From contig PFXB01000114.1 in the NCBI GenBank assembly GCA_002791435.1, positions 1 through 14,535 of the forward strand: a stretch of DNA of 14,535 bases. Direction: 5' to 3'. This DNA is from a candidate division WWE3 bacterium CG_4_9_14_3_um_filter_43_9 (lineage in GTDB: Bacteria; Patescibacteriota; CPR3; GCA-002780085). Below, in pieces: positions 1 through 5,805 of this stretch (the first letter of the stretch is position 1; the number at the start of each line of letters is the position of its first letter). Position numbers and translations under genes: made by a program. The notes under the pieces are model-generated. The model ran no database searches. It saw only the letters and a program-made list of their open reading frames with translations, and had not been told where the DNA came from.

Positions 1-68
1 CAAACTTTATAGAGAAACTGATTCCAAATTCCCTCTCATAGATAAACCAGATTGGTTTAGCGTATAGA

Positions 69-85
69 TCCGCCAGGCAAGCGGA
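69..85. repeat. Short inverted repeat (TCCGC/GCGGA)
   Basis: TCCGC and GCGGA flank a 7-nt loop. The sequence resembles the better palindromes of the TCCGCC...GGCGGA type found elsewhere in the window, so it is probably a decayed member of that family. Confidence 0.5.
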
Positions 86-124
86 CAGGCATACCTTAAT
101 AACATGGTTTCTAATAAGTTTGTC

Positions 125-130
125 TATAAT
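125..130 (+). promoter_or_regulatory. Possible -10 box upstream of rho
   Basis: A perfect TATAAT lies about 285 bases before the rho start. No acceptable -35 hexamer is seen 16-18 bases upstream, and it lacks the TGN extension. If used, it would give rho a long repeat-containing leader. Low confidence. Confidence 0.25.
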
Positions 131-249
131 TAAAGAGTAGAACTTGTCTCATAAATATCCACTGTTCATCGTCATTCCGATCCGCCCCCGTCTGATAAGC
201 GAGGCAGGGAATCGGCGGGGAGAAATCCCGCAGAAAAGTGGTAAAGCGA

Positions 250-313
250 ATGGGATCTCCGCCAGCTGGCGGACAGGCTCACGTCCCCCGCTAAGCGGGA
301 TCCTCAGGATGAC
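250..313 (-). repeat. Copy 1 of the ~70-bp TCATCCTGAGGA...GACGTGA repeat, inverted
   Basis: Read on the minus strand this begins GTCATCCTGAGGATCC and continues to GGGGACGTGAG. It matches the copies at 1851-1919 and 3264-3332. It contains the 16-bp perfect palindrome TCCGCCAGCTGGCGGA (258-273) and a CCCGC/GCGGG hairpin. Confidence 0.65.
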
Positions 314-401
314 ACCAAACTTAGAAATTATGAGATGGCTTCAAGTTAAATTATTGAGAGGCAAATTTTAGTAAGAAAATATGTGAAAGGTTTATCAAAA
401 A

Positions 402-407
402 GAAAGG
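402..407 (+). promoter_or_regulatory. Ribosome binding site of rho
   Basis: GAAAGG lies 5 bases before the ATG at 413. It decides that start over the in-frame GTG at 383, which has no Shine-Dalgarno sequence. Confidence 0.6.
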
Positions 408-412
408 TCATT

Positions 413-1660
413 ATGGTTGTTGCTAAAACCAGCGTTAACTCGAAAAGCTTAAATGATTCAACAAACATCAAAAAAGAAGAGGTAGCTTCTTATCATGAAG
501 CGGTTGGAAGTCACACCTTGCCGGGCAACGGAAATTTTGCCGGTGAGTCGGTCGAAATGGAGGGAGTTTTAGAAACTATGCCTGAAGGTTATGGATTTCT
601 ACGGCAGAAAGGCTTGCTGCCCGGACCAAATGATATTTACATCTCTCAATCACAGATTCGCAAATTTAACTTGCGGGTTGGAGATTCAGTCCGTGGTCAA
701 GCCAGGCCTCCCAAAGAGGGTGAGAAATATTACGGTCTTTTACGCGTGGAAAAAATCAATGGGGTTGAGCCAGAAGAGGCACTGAAAAGATCTCGTTTCG
801 AGGATTTAACGCCGGTTTTTCCGACTAAACAACTGAAACTTGAAACCCAAAAAGATATCTTAGCGACACGTCTTATTGATCTTGTGGCCCCGATTGGCAG
901 AGGACAGCGGGGAATGATAGTTTCTCCGCCGAAAGCAGGCAAGACCTATGTTCTCAAAGATATCGCCAATGGAATTACCGCAAACTACAAAGATATTTAT
1001 CTCATGGCGGTTTTAATCGGTGAACGTCCGGAAGAAGTAACCGATATCGCGCGTTCAATCGAAGGCGAAGTAATCGCTTCTAATTTTGATGAACCACCGG
1101 AAAATCAAACTCAGGTGGCAGAAATCGCCCTAGAGAAAGCCAAACGTTTAGTGGAAGAAGGGAAGGATGTGGTGATTTTGCTGGACAGCATCACCCGCTT
1201 AGCCAGAGCTTATAACTTAAACATACCGCCTTCCGGCAGAACGTTATCCGGCGGATTTGACCCCGCCGCTTTATACCCTCCGAAACACTTTTTTGGAGCG
1301 GCACGCAATCTGGAAGAAGGTGGATCCCTCACGATTTTAGCCACGGCTTTAATCGACACCGGTTCGAGAATGGACGACTTAATCTACGAGGAATTCAAAG
1401 GAACGGGAAATATGGAGCTCCATTTGGGGCGCAAATTGGCTGAGCGCCGCATTTTTCCGGCTATTGATGTTATCCGCTCGGGAACCCGCAAAGAAGAGCT
1501 TTTGTTTGATGAGAAAACTTTAAAACAGGTTTGGAGAATGCGTAGGATGCTGGATGTCATTGGGAGCGAGAGTGAAAGCACGGAAATTCTCATCGAACGG
1601 CTTTTGAAAACTAAAAATAACGCCGAATTCTTGGAAACCCTGCACGAGAATATAAGCTAG
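413..1660 (+). CDS. rho: Transcription termination factor Rho
   Basis: Rho is a hexameric RNA-dependent ATPase/translocase that releases RNA polymerase from untranslated transcripts in the cytoplasm. The 415-residue protein shows the RNA-binding OB fold (about 49-117, with GYGFLR at 59-64), the GRGQRG segment at 162-167, Walker A PPKAGKT at 172-178, the GERPEEV motif at about 203-209, Walker B VVILLDS at 253-259, and the C-terminal RRIFPAID...RSGTRKEELL region that carries the arginine finger. All core motifs are intact. The first ~45 residues are polar and low in complexity, and do not resemble the helical Rho_N domain that opens E. coli Rho (419 aa). The ATG at 413 was chosen because GAAAGG precedes it; GTG 383 would add 10 residues. 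The gene appears to stand alone, with repeat-filled gaps on both sides. Confidence 0.97.
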   Translation: MVVAKTSVNSKSLNDSTNIKKEEVASYHEAVGSHTLPGNGNFAGESVEMEGVLETMPEGYGFLRQKGLLPGPNDIYISQSQIRKFNLRVGDSVRGQARPPKEGEKYYGLLRVEKINGVEPEEALKRSRFEDLTPVFPTKQLKLETQKDILATRLIDLVAPIGRGQRGMIVSPPKAGKTYVLKDIANGITANYKDIYLMAVLIGERPEEVTDIARSIEGEVIASNFDEPPENQTQVAEIALEKAKRLVEEGKDVVILLDSITRLARAYNLNIPPSGRTLSGGFDPAALYPPKHFFGAARNLEEGGSLTILATALIDTGSRMDDLIYEEFKGTGNMELHLGRKLAERRIFPAIDVIRSGTRKEELLFDEKTLKQVWRMRRMLDVIGSESESTEILIERLLKTKNNAEFLETLHENIS

Positions 1661-1721
1661 GAAAGCTCAGAACGCAGATAGCTACCGGCTTCTGGCAACT
1701 GGCTCAAGAGAGGTAGCTCTC

Positions 1722-1738
1722 TCCGCCGACTCGGCGGA
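1722..1738. repeat. Palindrome TCCGCCGA-C-TCGGCGGA
   Basis: A perfect 8-bp inverted repeat around one central base. The same CCGCCGANTCGGCGG core recurs at 3282-3300, 5581-5597 and 5869-5885, and with one mismatch at 5468-5484. Confidence 0.85.
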
Positions 1739-1769
1739 TCGAACAGTAAGTTCTTATTCTTCGACTAAC

Positions 1770-1806
1770 CCGCCGATTCCCTGCCTCGCCGGCAGGCGGG
1801 GGCGGG
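1770..1806. repeat. GC-rich hairpin repeat (CTGCC/GGCAG core)
   Basis: CCTGCC and GGCAGG face each other across a short loop within a run of CCCGCC...GGCGGG, giving nested inverted repeats. The CTGCC/GGCAG core is shared with the palindrome at 12870-12891. Confidence 0.6.
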
Positions 1807-1850
1807 GCATGGAGAAGCACAACTGAAAAGAAAAGTAAATTAAAGTAGGC

Positions 1851-1919
1851 GTTATCCCGAGGAGTCCGCTAAGTCGATGGACGACGTGAGGATCCCGCGA
1901 GCAATGAGGAATGACGTTG
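1851..1919 (+). repeat. Copy 2 of the ~70-bp TCATCCTGAGGA...GACGTGA repeat
   Basis: It starts GTTATCCCGAGGAGTCC, has GACGACGTGAGGATCCCG in the middle, and ends AATGAGGAATGAC. The ends are imperfect inverted repeats. It contributes an in-frame ATG (1877) that falsely lengthens the M23 ORF. Confidence 0.7.
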
Positions 1920-1940
1920 GTTGTGTAGAAAACGGTTTGT

Positions 1941-1969
1941 TTGTGAAATTTGCTTTTTCGTGGTATAAT
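1941..1969 (+). promoter_or_regulatory. Strong promoter of the M23 peptidase gene
   Basis: TTGTGA (1941-1946), a 17-base spacer and a consensus TATAAT (1964-1969) preceded by TGG (extended -10). The expected transcription start is about 1976, only ~3 bases before the ATG at 1979, which implies a leaderless mRNA. Confidence 0.75.
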
Positions 1970-1978
1970 GCCGCCAAC

Positions 1979-3127
1979 ATGTTCGAAAGAGACGTTCCGT
2001 TACAGAAGGAACTTTTTTATTTTGTAGCGGCGGTATTTAAATACGTTTTTTTGAAACTGGGCTCCTTTTTCTTATTGATTTTGAAAGCTCTTTCTTCTGC
2101 CGGCATTTTAATCTCCATCCTTAAACAAAAAATCATTCTTAAACTGGTCTGGAAACGGGGGACCCTTATTCGTCCAATTTCCCATCTAGGTATCATCAGC
2201 TTAGCTGCCTGGATTTTAGTTTCCGGCGGGATTGCGACTTCCGGCACAGTATTTAGTAAAGAAAACCAGGAATTGTCAGAAAAACCAAGTCATATTTCCA
2301 GCGAAGCAATTTTGGTTGAGAAATCAACTTCCCAAACCAAGATTCCAGAGAATCGAGGGCGGGATGAAGTGATAAAATACCGCGTCCAAGAAGGAGACAC
2401 CCTTTCAACCATTGCCCAGTCGTTTAATATCAGTTTGGATACGCTGCTTTACGTCAACGATTTAAACGAAAGCGACCTTTTAGCTATCAGCGCCGAATTG
2501 ACGATTTTGCCAACTTCGGGAGTTTATTATATGGTTAAAAGCGGAGACACGGTTGAAAATATCGCCTCAGACTGGAAAGTTGAGCCGCAAGCCATTGTTG
2601 AAATCAACTGGCTTGAGAAACCTTATAATTTGACTATCGGACAAAAGTTAGTTTTGCCCAATGCCGAACCACCCAAACCGGTGGCGGTAACATCGGCGCA
2701 ATATGTTGCTTCTACGCCTTCTAACTCCAATCTGCCGGTTCAGTCTCCGGTTTCAGGTTCTGGGCAGTTTGCTTGGCCGACCAACGGATCATTAACGCGC
2801 TATTTCGGTTGGTCTTATGGTTATTTTCATGGGGCAATCGACCTGGCCAATAGTTGTGGGACAGGCATTTATGCGGCTGATTCAGGTTATGTTGATGTTT
2901 CCGGCTGGCGCGCTGGAGGATACGGTTTAACAGTCTGGATTAATCACGGCAATGGTTACTATTCCCGCTATGCCCATCTTTCTAGCACGGCTGTCTCAGC
3001 CGGCCAATACGTGACCAAAGGACAGTTGATCGGTTCTATGGGTGCCACCGGTTTAGCTTATGGTTGCCATCTTCACTTTGTCATCGAACGCAACGGCGTG
3101 GCGATCGACCCGCTTTCAGTTCTCTAA
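1979..3127 (+). CDS. Membrane-anchored LysM / M23 metallopeptidase
   Basis: A likely cell-wall hydrolase of the lysostaphin/NlpD-EnvC class that cuts peptidoglycan peptides outside the membrane. In the 382-residue product, hydrophobic stretches at about 12-48 and 66-90 look like membrane segments. LysM domains at about 133-178 and 183-227 should bind glycan. A linker rich in P, S and V is followed by a complete M23 domain (263-382). Zinc and catalytic residues are present: H284 and D288 in FHGAIDLA, H333 in RYAHL, and H364/H366 in CHLHF. An upstream ATG at 1877 is in frame, but its 34 extra residues are translated repeat and promoter DNA. The ATG at 1979 sits just after the promoter with no Shine-Dalgarno, so initiation is probably leaderless. 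Whether it is a hydrolase or a divisome regulator is open; intact zinc ligands favour an enzyme. Confidence 0.9.
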   Translation: MFERDVPLQKELFYFVAAVFKYVFLKLGSFFLLILKALSSAGILISILKQKIILKLVWKRGTLIRPISHLGIISLAAWILVSGGIATSGTVFSKENQELSEKPSHISSEAILVEKSTSQTKIPENRGRDEVIKYRVQEGDTLSTIAQSFNISLDTLLYVNDLNESDLLAISAELTILPTSGVYYMVKSGDTVENIASDWKVEPQAIVEINWLEKPYNLTIGQKLVLPNAEPPKPVAVTSAQYVASTPSNSNLPVQSPVSGSGQFAWPTNGSLTRYFGWSYGYFHGAIDLANSCGTGIYAADSGYVDVSGWRAGGYGLTVWINHGNGYYSRYAHLSSTAVSAGQYVTKGQLIGSMGATGLAYGCHLHFVIERNGVAIDPLSVL

Positions 3128-3263
3128 TCAGAAACTCAAGTTCCCTTTTTTAAGAATTGTCAGGTTTAAAGATATTTTTTCTGTTGAGGTAAAGGATGAC
3201 AGATAGAAGGAAAGTAGTTATAATTGAAAATTGACAATCGACAATTGAAAATTAAAAAAACCG

Positions 3264-3332
3264 GTGGTCATCCTGAGGAGTCCCCGCCGAATCGGCGGGG
3301 GCGACGTGAGGATCCCGTGCGGAAATGAGGAC
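3264..3332 (+). repeat. Copy 3 of the ~70-bp TCATCCTGAGGA...GACGTGA repeat
   Basis: It begins GGTCATCCTGAGGAGTCC and ends TGAGGACTGACC, with GACGTGAGGATCCCG inside. It carries the longest member of the CCGCCGANTCGGCGG palindromes (3282-3300, 9-bp arms). Confidence 0.75.
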
Positions 3333-3367
3333 TGACCGAAGGGATTCAGGAAAGACAAAACCACCCC

Positions 3368-3434
3368 TGTCATTCCCGCGAAAGCGGGAAACCAGAAGCA
3401 ATGGTATGGATTCCTGATCAGATTGGGAATGACA
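3368..3434. repeat. Palindromic element with TGTCATTCCC/GGGAATGACA ends
   Basis: A 67-bp unit bounded by the perfect 10-bp inverted repeats TGTCATTCCC (3368-3377) and GGGAATGACA (3425-3434), with an internal CCCGC-GAAA-GCGGG hairpin (3375-3388). Elements of this type are scattered in many bacterial genomes. It supplies a false N-terminal extension to obgE from the ATG at 3401. Confidence 0.8.
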
Positions 3435-3472
3435 CACGGAGGATCGTCATCTGCAGAAAACTAAAACCGAAA

Positions 3473-3477
3473 GAGGG
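3473..3477 (+). promoter_or_regulatory. Ribosome binding site of obgE
   Basis: GAGGG lies 7 bases before the ATG at 3485. It fixes the start at MIDIAKIEVR and excludes the in-frame ATG at 3401, which lies in a repeat. Confidence 0.7.
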
Positions 3478-3484
3478 TTTAAAA

Positions 3485-4606
3485 ATGATAGATATTGCTA
3501 AAATCGAAGTCCGGGCCGGGAATGGAGGCAATGGTTGTATTTCTTTCCGCCGCGAAAAATTTGTGCCCAAGGGTGGACCCGATGGAGGCGATGGCGGAAA
3601 AGGCGGAGATGTTTACTTGCAATCCTCCGAGGAAAAGCACACCTTACGCGATTTTCAATATAAGGCCAAGTTCGAAGCTGAGAATGCCAGAGATGGAGAA
3701 GGAGCAAAAAAGACAGGCAGATCCGGTGAAGATTTATATATTTTGATTCCTCGGGGGGCCATTATTCGGGAAAGTTCTCAGGACTTTAAAATTAAAGATT
3801 ATAAAAAATTATTACAGTTGCCGATTGTGGCTGATTTGTCCGAGAAAAACCAGAGTTTTTTGATAGCCAAAGGAGGAAGGGGCGGGCGAGGGAACGATCA
3901 CTTTAAATCAGCCGTAAATCAAACGCCGCGGATAGCCGAGCCAGGGGAGAAAAGTGAGGCAAAATGGTTGTTTTTAGAGTTAAAATTGATGGCCGATGTA
4001 GGTATCGTGGGTCTGCCCAATGCCGGCAAGTCAACCCTGATTTCGAGATTGACCCTTTCCAGACCTAAGATCGCTCCTTATCCGTTTACCACCCTGGAGC
4101 CAAATCTGGGAGTAGCCGAGGCCGAGGGAAAAAGTTTTGTGGTGGCCGATATTCCCGGTCTTATCGCCGGCGCTTCCCAGGGCAAGGGTTTGGGGTATGA
4201 GTTTTTACGCCACATTGAAAGAACCAAAATTTTGGTCCATTTAATAGGTCCGGAAGACCCCAAAGTCAAGGTCGGCGATGTCCTTAAAGACATGGAGACA
4301 ATAAACCGCGAGCTTTCTTTGTTTGATACAAAACTCGGGGATAAGGCGCAGATTTTGGTTATCAATAAAATTGATCTTTCCTGGGTACGCGATGTCGCCT
4401 TGGAGATTGAGCGCAGTTACAAGCGCAAGGGAGTTTTGGTCATCGGTATTTCGGCCGCCACCGGTGAGGGATTGGAAAAACTCAAGCGGGAAATAGTTCT
4501 CAGGCTTTTCCAAGCGGAAAAAGAGGCCCAAAAAAAGACAGAAGAGGAAGAGACCATTCCTATCTTTGAGATAGAGGATTTGCTGAAAGGGAAGAGAGCA
4601 AAGTAA
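3485..4606 (+). CDS. obgE: GTPase Obg (ribosome assembly / stress GTPase)
   Basis: Obg is a conserved GTPase that associates with the 50S subunit and links ribosome maturation to growth and stress. The 373-residue protein has the glycine-rich Obg fold (1-159, with RAGNGGNGC and GGPDGGDGGKGG), then a G domain: G1 GLPNAGKS at 176-183, switch region PFTTLEPNLG at 200-209, G3 DIPG at 222-225, G4 NKID at 294-297 and G5 SAATG at 323-327. After the G domain only a short acidic/basic tail (about 345-373) follows, as in Obg proteins without a large C-terminal OCT domain. The start is set by GAGGG 7 bases upstream; the 28 additional residues from 3401 are repeat-derived. The next gene follows after 120 bases on the same strand. 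Confidence 0.97.
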   Translation: MIDIAKIEVRAGNGGNGCISFRREKFVPKGGPDGGDGGKGGDVYLQSSEEKHTLRDFQYKAKFEAENARDGEGAKKTGRSGEDLYILIPRGAIIRESSQDFKIKDYKKLLQLPIVADLSEKNQSFLIAKGGRGGRGNDHFKSAVNQTPRIAEPGEKSEAKWLFLELKLMADVGIVGLPNAGKSTLISRLTLSRPKIAPYPFTTLEPNLGVAEAEGKSFVVADIPGLIAGASQGKGLGYEFLRHIERTKILVHLIGPEDPKVKVGDVLKDMETINRELSLFDTKLGDKAQILVINKIDLSWVRDVALEIERSYKRKGVLVIGISAATGEGLEKLKREIVLRLFQAEKEAQKKTEEEETIPIFEIEDLLKGKRAK

Positions 4607-4659
4607 GATAACATAAGTTTAAAGTGCAAAGCTAAAGATTAAAGCTAAAAAACTCGAAG

Positions 4660-4667
4660 AAAGGAGG
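4660..4667 (+). promoter_or_regulatory. Orphan Shine-Dalgarno-like AAAGGAGG
   Basis: A near-perfect Shine-Dalgarno sequence in the obgE to 4727 gap, with no start codon at a usable distance. A second, properly placed site at 4714-4721 serves the 4727 gene. The surrounding sequence is made of TTAAAG/CTAAAG-like words. Confidence 0.35.
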
Positions 4668-4726
4668 CAAAACCGCAAAAGGTAAATTTTAAACAAATTA
4701 ATTCTTTTACTTTAGAAGGAGTAAAC

Positions 4727-5353
4727 ATGTCAGAAGAAACACCAAAACCAGATGAAACACAGCGCAGGGAACAACTCCGAGAGGTTTTAGAGACCCAAGG
4801 AATGTCAGCTATTGTTTCTGCTCTCGAGCAAAGGGGTTTTAATCCCAGGGTGGTGGAAGACTATATTTTGTTTGGCAGGCAGGAATTATACACTCCATCG
4901 GAGACTAATGTCGATGGTTATCTGACCAGCGAGATTGGACGGAGTCAAGAAGATGTAGCCTTTTACGAATTAGGAATAATGAGAGAAAAAGCTAAGATGG
5001 GAAAAGACAAACAAGAAGAAAAATTATTGAGGATCTGGTCGGAATCAGAGCGAACGGAATTGCAGGGGCTTGAGTCGGTAAGAACTAGTTGGAGGAACGG
5101 CGACTGTTCTTCTGTAGCCGATTACTTTAAAAGAATCCAGGATGACAAATTACATGATGCAGCGTATTGCCTAGGAGAAGTCCCAGAAAAACCATATGAT
5201 CTACAGACGGAGGGTTTAGACATAGAAAGTTACGATGAAGATAGCCTTATGGCAAAATCCATCGTTCGCAATTGTCATAGATATATGTTGATGAAACATC
5301 TGTTGCGGGAGGTAGAATCGAGAGCCGGGGAACCTGTGGAGAGTAAGGATTAG
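4727..5353 (+). CDS. Acidic soluble protein of unknown function
   Basis: I do not recognise this 208-residue protein. It has no signal peptide, no membrane segment and no known catalytic motif. It is charged, mainly acidic at the N-terminus (SEETPKPDETQRREQL) and C-terminus, and probably mostly helical. Two short patches look structured: ALEQRGFNPRVVEDYILFG (about 33-51) and the RNCHRYMLMKHLLREVESR region (about 181-199). Cysteines are few and do not form a zinc motif. The start is well supported: AGAAGGAG (4714-4721) lies 5 bases before the ATG. It follows obgE by 120 bases on the same strand and could be cotranscribed with it. A structured repeat follows the stop codon. The coding call is firm; the function is not known. 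Confidence 0.8.
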   Translation: MSEETPKPDETQRREQLREVLETQGMSAIVSALEQRGFNPRVVEDYILFGRQELYTPSETNVDGYLTSEIGRSQEDVAFYELGIMREKAKMGKDKQEEKLLRIWSESERTELQGLESVRTSWRNGDCSSVADYFKRIQDDKLHDAAYCLGEVPEKPYDLQTEGLDIESYDEDSLMAKSIVRNCHRYMLMKHLLREVESRAGEPVESKD

Positions 5354-5370
5354 GTAGTATTCCAAAACGC

Positions 5371-5426
5371 TGGCATAGATAATTTAATGCACCACCACGG
5401 ATAAATCGTGGGCGTTGGTTATGCCA
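5371..5426 (+). repeat. Nested hairpin with CCACG/CGTGG core
   Basis: The outer stem TGGCATA (5371-5377) pairs with TATGCCA (5420-5426). Inside lies the CCACG-GATAAAT-CGTGG hairpin (5395-5411). It resembles the hairpins at 5820-5837 and 5905-5924. No T-run follows, so it is not an obvious intrinsic terminator for the 4727 gene. Confidence 0.6.
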
Positions 5427-5467
5427 AAGCGGCGGGTTAGTTGAAGAATAATAATCTTATTGTTCAA

Positions 5468-5484
5468 TCCGTCGAGTCGGCGGA
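5468..5484. repeat. Palindrome TCCGTCGA-G-TCGGCGGA (one mismatch)
   Basis: A degenerate member of the CCGCCGANTCGGCGG family with a single mismatched pair. Confidence 0.6.
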
Positions 5485-5505
5485 GGGAATCACAACTTTG
5501 TCTTA

Positions 5506-5557
5506 CTTTTGAATTTTGCGTTTTGAGTTATTTTGACTTTTAACCTTTAACTTTTGA
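5506..5557. repeat. Degenerate YTTTTGA/CTTTTAA word repeat
   Basis: CTTTTGA (5506-5512), GTTTTGA (5520-5526), ATTTTGA (5530-5536), CTTTTAA (5537-5543) and CTTTTGA (5551-5557) recur at roughly multiples of seven bases. Another copy lies at 5615-5621. It looks like decayed tandem-repeat filler with no coding content. Confidence 0.5.
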
Positions 5558-5580
5558 CCCCTCGACGGAGTTTATCCTGA

Positions 5581-5597
5581 TCCGCCGAATCGGCGGA
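5581..5597. repeat. Palindrome TCCGCCGA-A-TCGGCGGA
   Basis: A perfect 8-bp inverted repeat around a single A. It is embedded in a larger repeat running from CTCGACGGAGTTTATCCTGA to GGACTCAGGGCAGG. Confidence 0.85.
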
Positions 5598-5660
5598 GAA
5601 GGACTCAGGGCAGGCTTTTGACTTTTCTTTAGCCAGCAGCTAGTTGCTAATCGCATTTTG

Positions 5661-5688
5661 TTTTCAGTTTTGAGATTTGAGATATAAA
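5661..5688 (+). promoter_or_regulatory. Possible promoter of tRNA-Ala(CGC)
   Basis: TTTTCA (5661-5666), a 16-base spacer and TATAAA (5683-5688) would start transcription near 5695, ten bases before the tRNA. Other pairings in this AT-rich stretch are possible. Confidence 0.35.
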
Positions 5689-5704
5689 TTTTAAGTTATT
5701 TTAC

Positions 5705-5776
5705 GGGGTCGTAGCTTAATGGTAGAGCGCCCCGCCCGCAGCGGGGAGGTTGGGGGTTCAAGTCCCCCCGACTCCA
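5705..5776 (+). tRNA. tRNA-Ala, anticodon CGC (C33 instead of U33)
   Basis: A full cloverleaf folds: acceptor GGGGTCG/CGACTCC with G3:U70, D stem GCTT/GAGC, anticodon stem CCCCG/CGGGG, variable loop AGGTT, T stem GGGGG/CCCCC with loop TTCAAGT, and discriminator A73. The anticodon loop reads CCCGCAG, giving CGC at 34-36, which decodes Ala GCG. The G3:U70 pair is the classical alanine identity element and agrees with this. Glycine was considered because of the C-rich loop, but A73 and G3:U70 argue against it. Position 33, almost always U, is C here, so either this is an unusual functional tRNA or it is decaying. CCA is not encoded; TAA follows A73. Confidence 0.85.
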
Positions 5777-5784
5777 TAAGTTAC

Positions 5785-5798
5785 ATTACGAGCGTAAT
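5785..5798. repeat. Small hairpin ATTAC-GAGC-GTAAT after the tRNA
   Basis: A 5-bp stem (6 bp with a 2-nt loop) begins 9 bases after the tRNA 3' end. It has no T-run. It could aid 3' processing or be incidental. Confidence 0.35.
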
Positions 5799-5805
5799 AT
5801 CTATA

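Larger units (their letters stand above)
1..412. other. Intergenic region upstream of rho, filled with repeats
   Basis: No convincing gene is visible here. A short open frame at 144-371 runs through repeat sequence and has no recognisable protein features. The stretch holds hairpins at 69-85 and 258-273, a partial repeat around 170-220, and an inverted copy (about 250-313) of a 70-bp repeat that recurs at 1851 and 3264. A TATAAT box at 125-130 has no clear -35 partner. The first 60 bases could be the tail of an upstream gene, but nothing in them can be recognised. Confidence 0.6.
1661..1978. other. Intergenic region rho to M23 gene, repeats and promoter
   Basis: No gene is supported here. 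The stretch holds a 17-bp palindrome (1722-1738), a second GC-rich hairpin (about 1770-1806), copy 2 of the 70-bp repeat (1851-1919), and the promoter of the M23 gene (1941-1969). No hairpin is followed by a T-run, so no intrinsic terminator for rho is visible. Confidence 0.7.
3128..3484. other. Intergenic region M23 gene to obgE, repeats
   Basis: No gene is supported. From left to right: AT-rich sequence with repeated GAAAATT/GACAAT words (about 3222-3256), copy 3 of the 70-bp repeat, an inverted-repeat element with TGTCATTCCC ends, and the obgE ribosome binding site. Open frames here on either strand are translations of the repeats. Confidence 0.7.
5354..5704. other. Intergenic region before tRNA-Ala(CGC), structured repeats
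   Basis: No gene is supported. The stretch holds a two-level hairpin (5371-5426), two palindromes of the CCGCCGA family (5468-5484, 5581-5597), a CTCGACGGAG...GGACTCAGGGCAGG repeat around the second, AT-rich sequence built from YTTTTGA words (5506-5557 and around 5615-5635), and a weak promoter for the tRNA. Confidence 0.65.

Noticed and set aside
144..371. 75-codon ORF upstream of rho
   Set aside because: It is a translation of repeat DNA, with no Shine-Dalgarno and no protein-like features.
3252..3437. Minus-strand 61-codon ORF with an SRFRGNDRGG-like stretch
   Set aside because: This peptide is what the TGTCATTCCC palindromic element and the 70-bp repeat encode when translated. It is not a gene.
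5705..5776. Reading this tRNA as tRNA-Gly because of its CCC-rich loop
   Set aside because: With a 5-bp anticodon stem, positions 34-36 are CGC. G3:U70 and A73 also fit alanine, not glycine.
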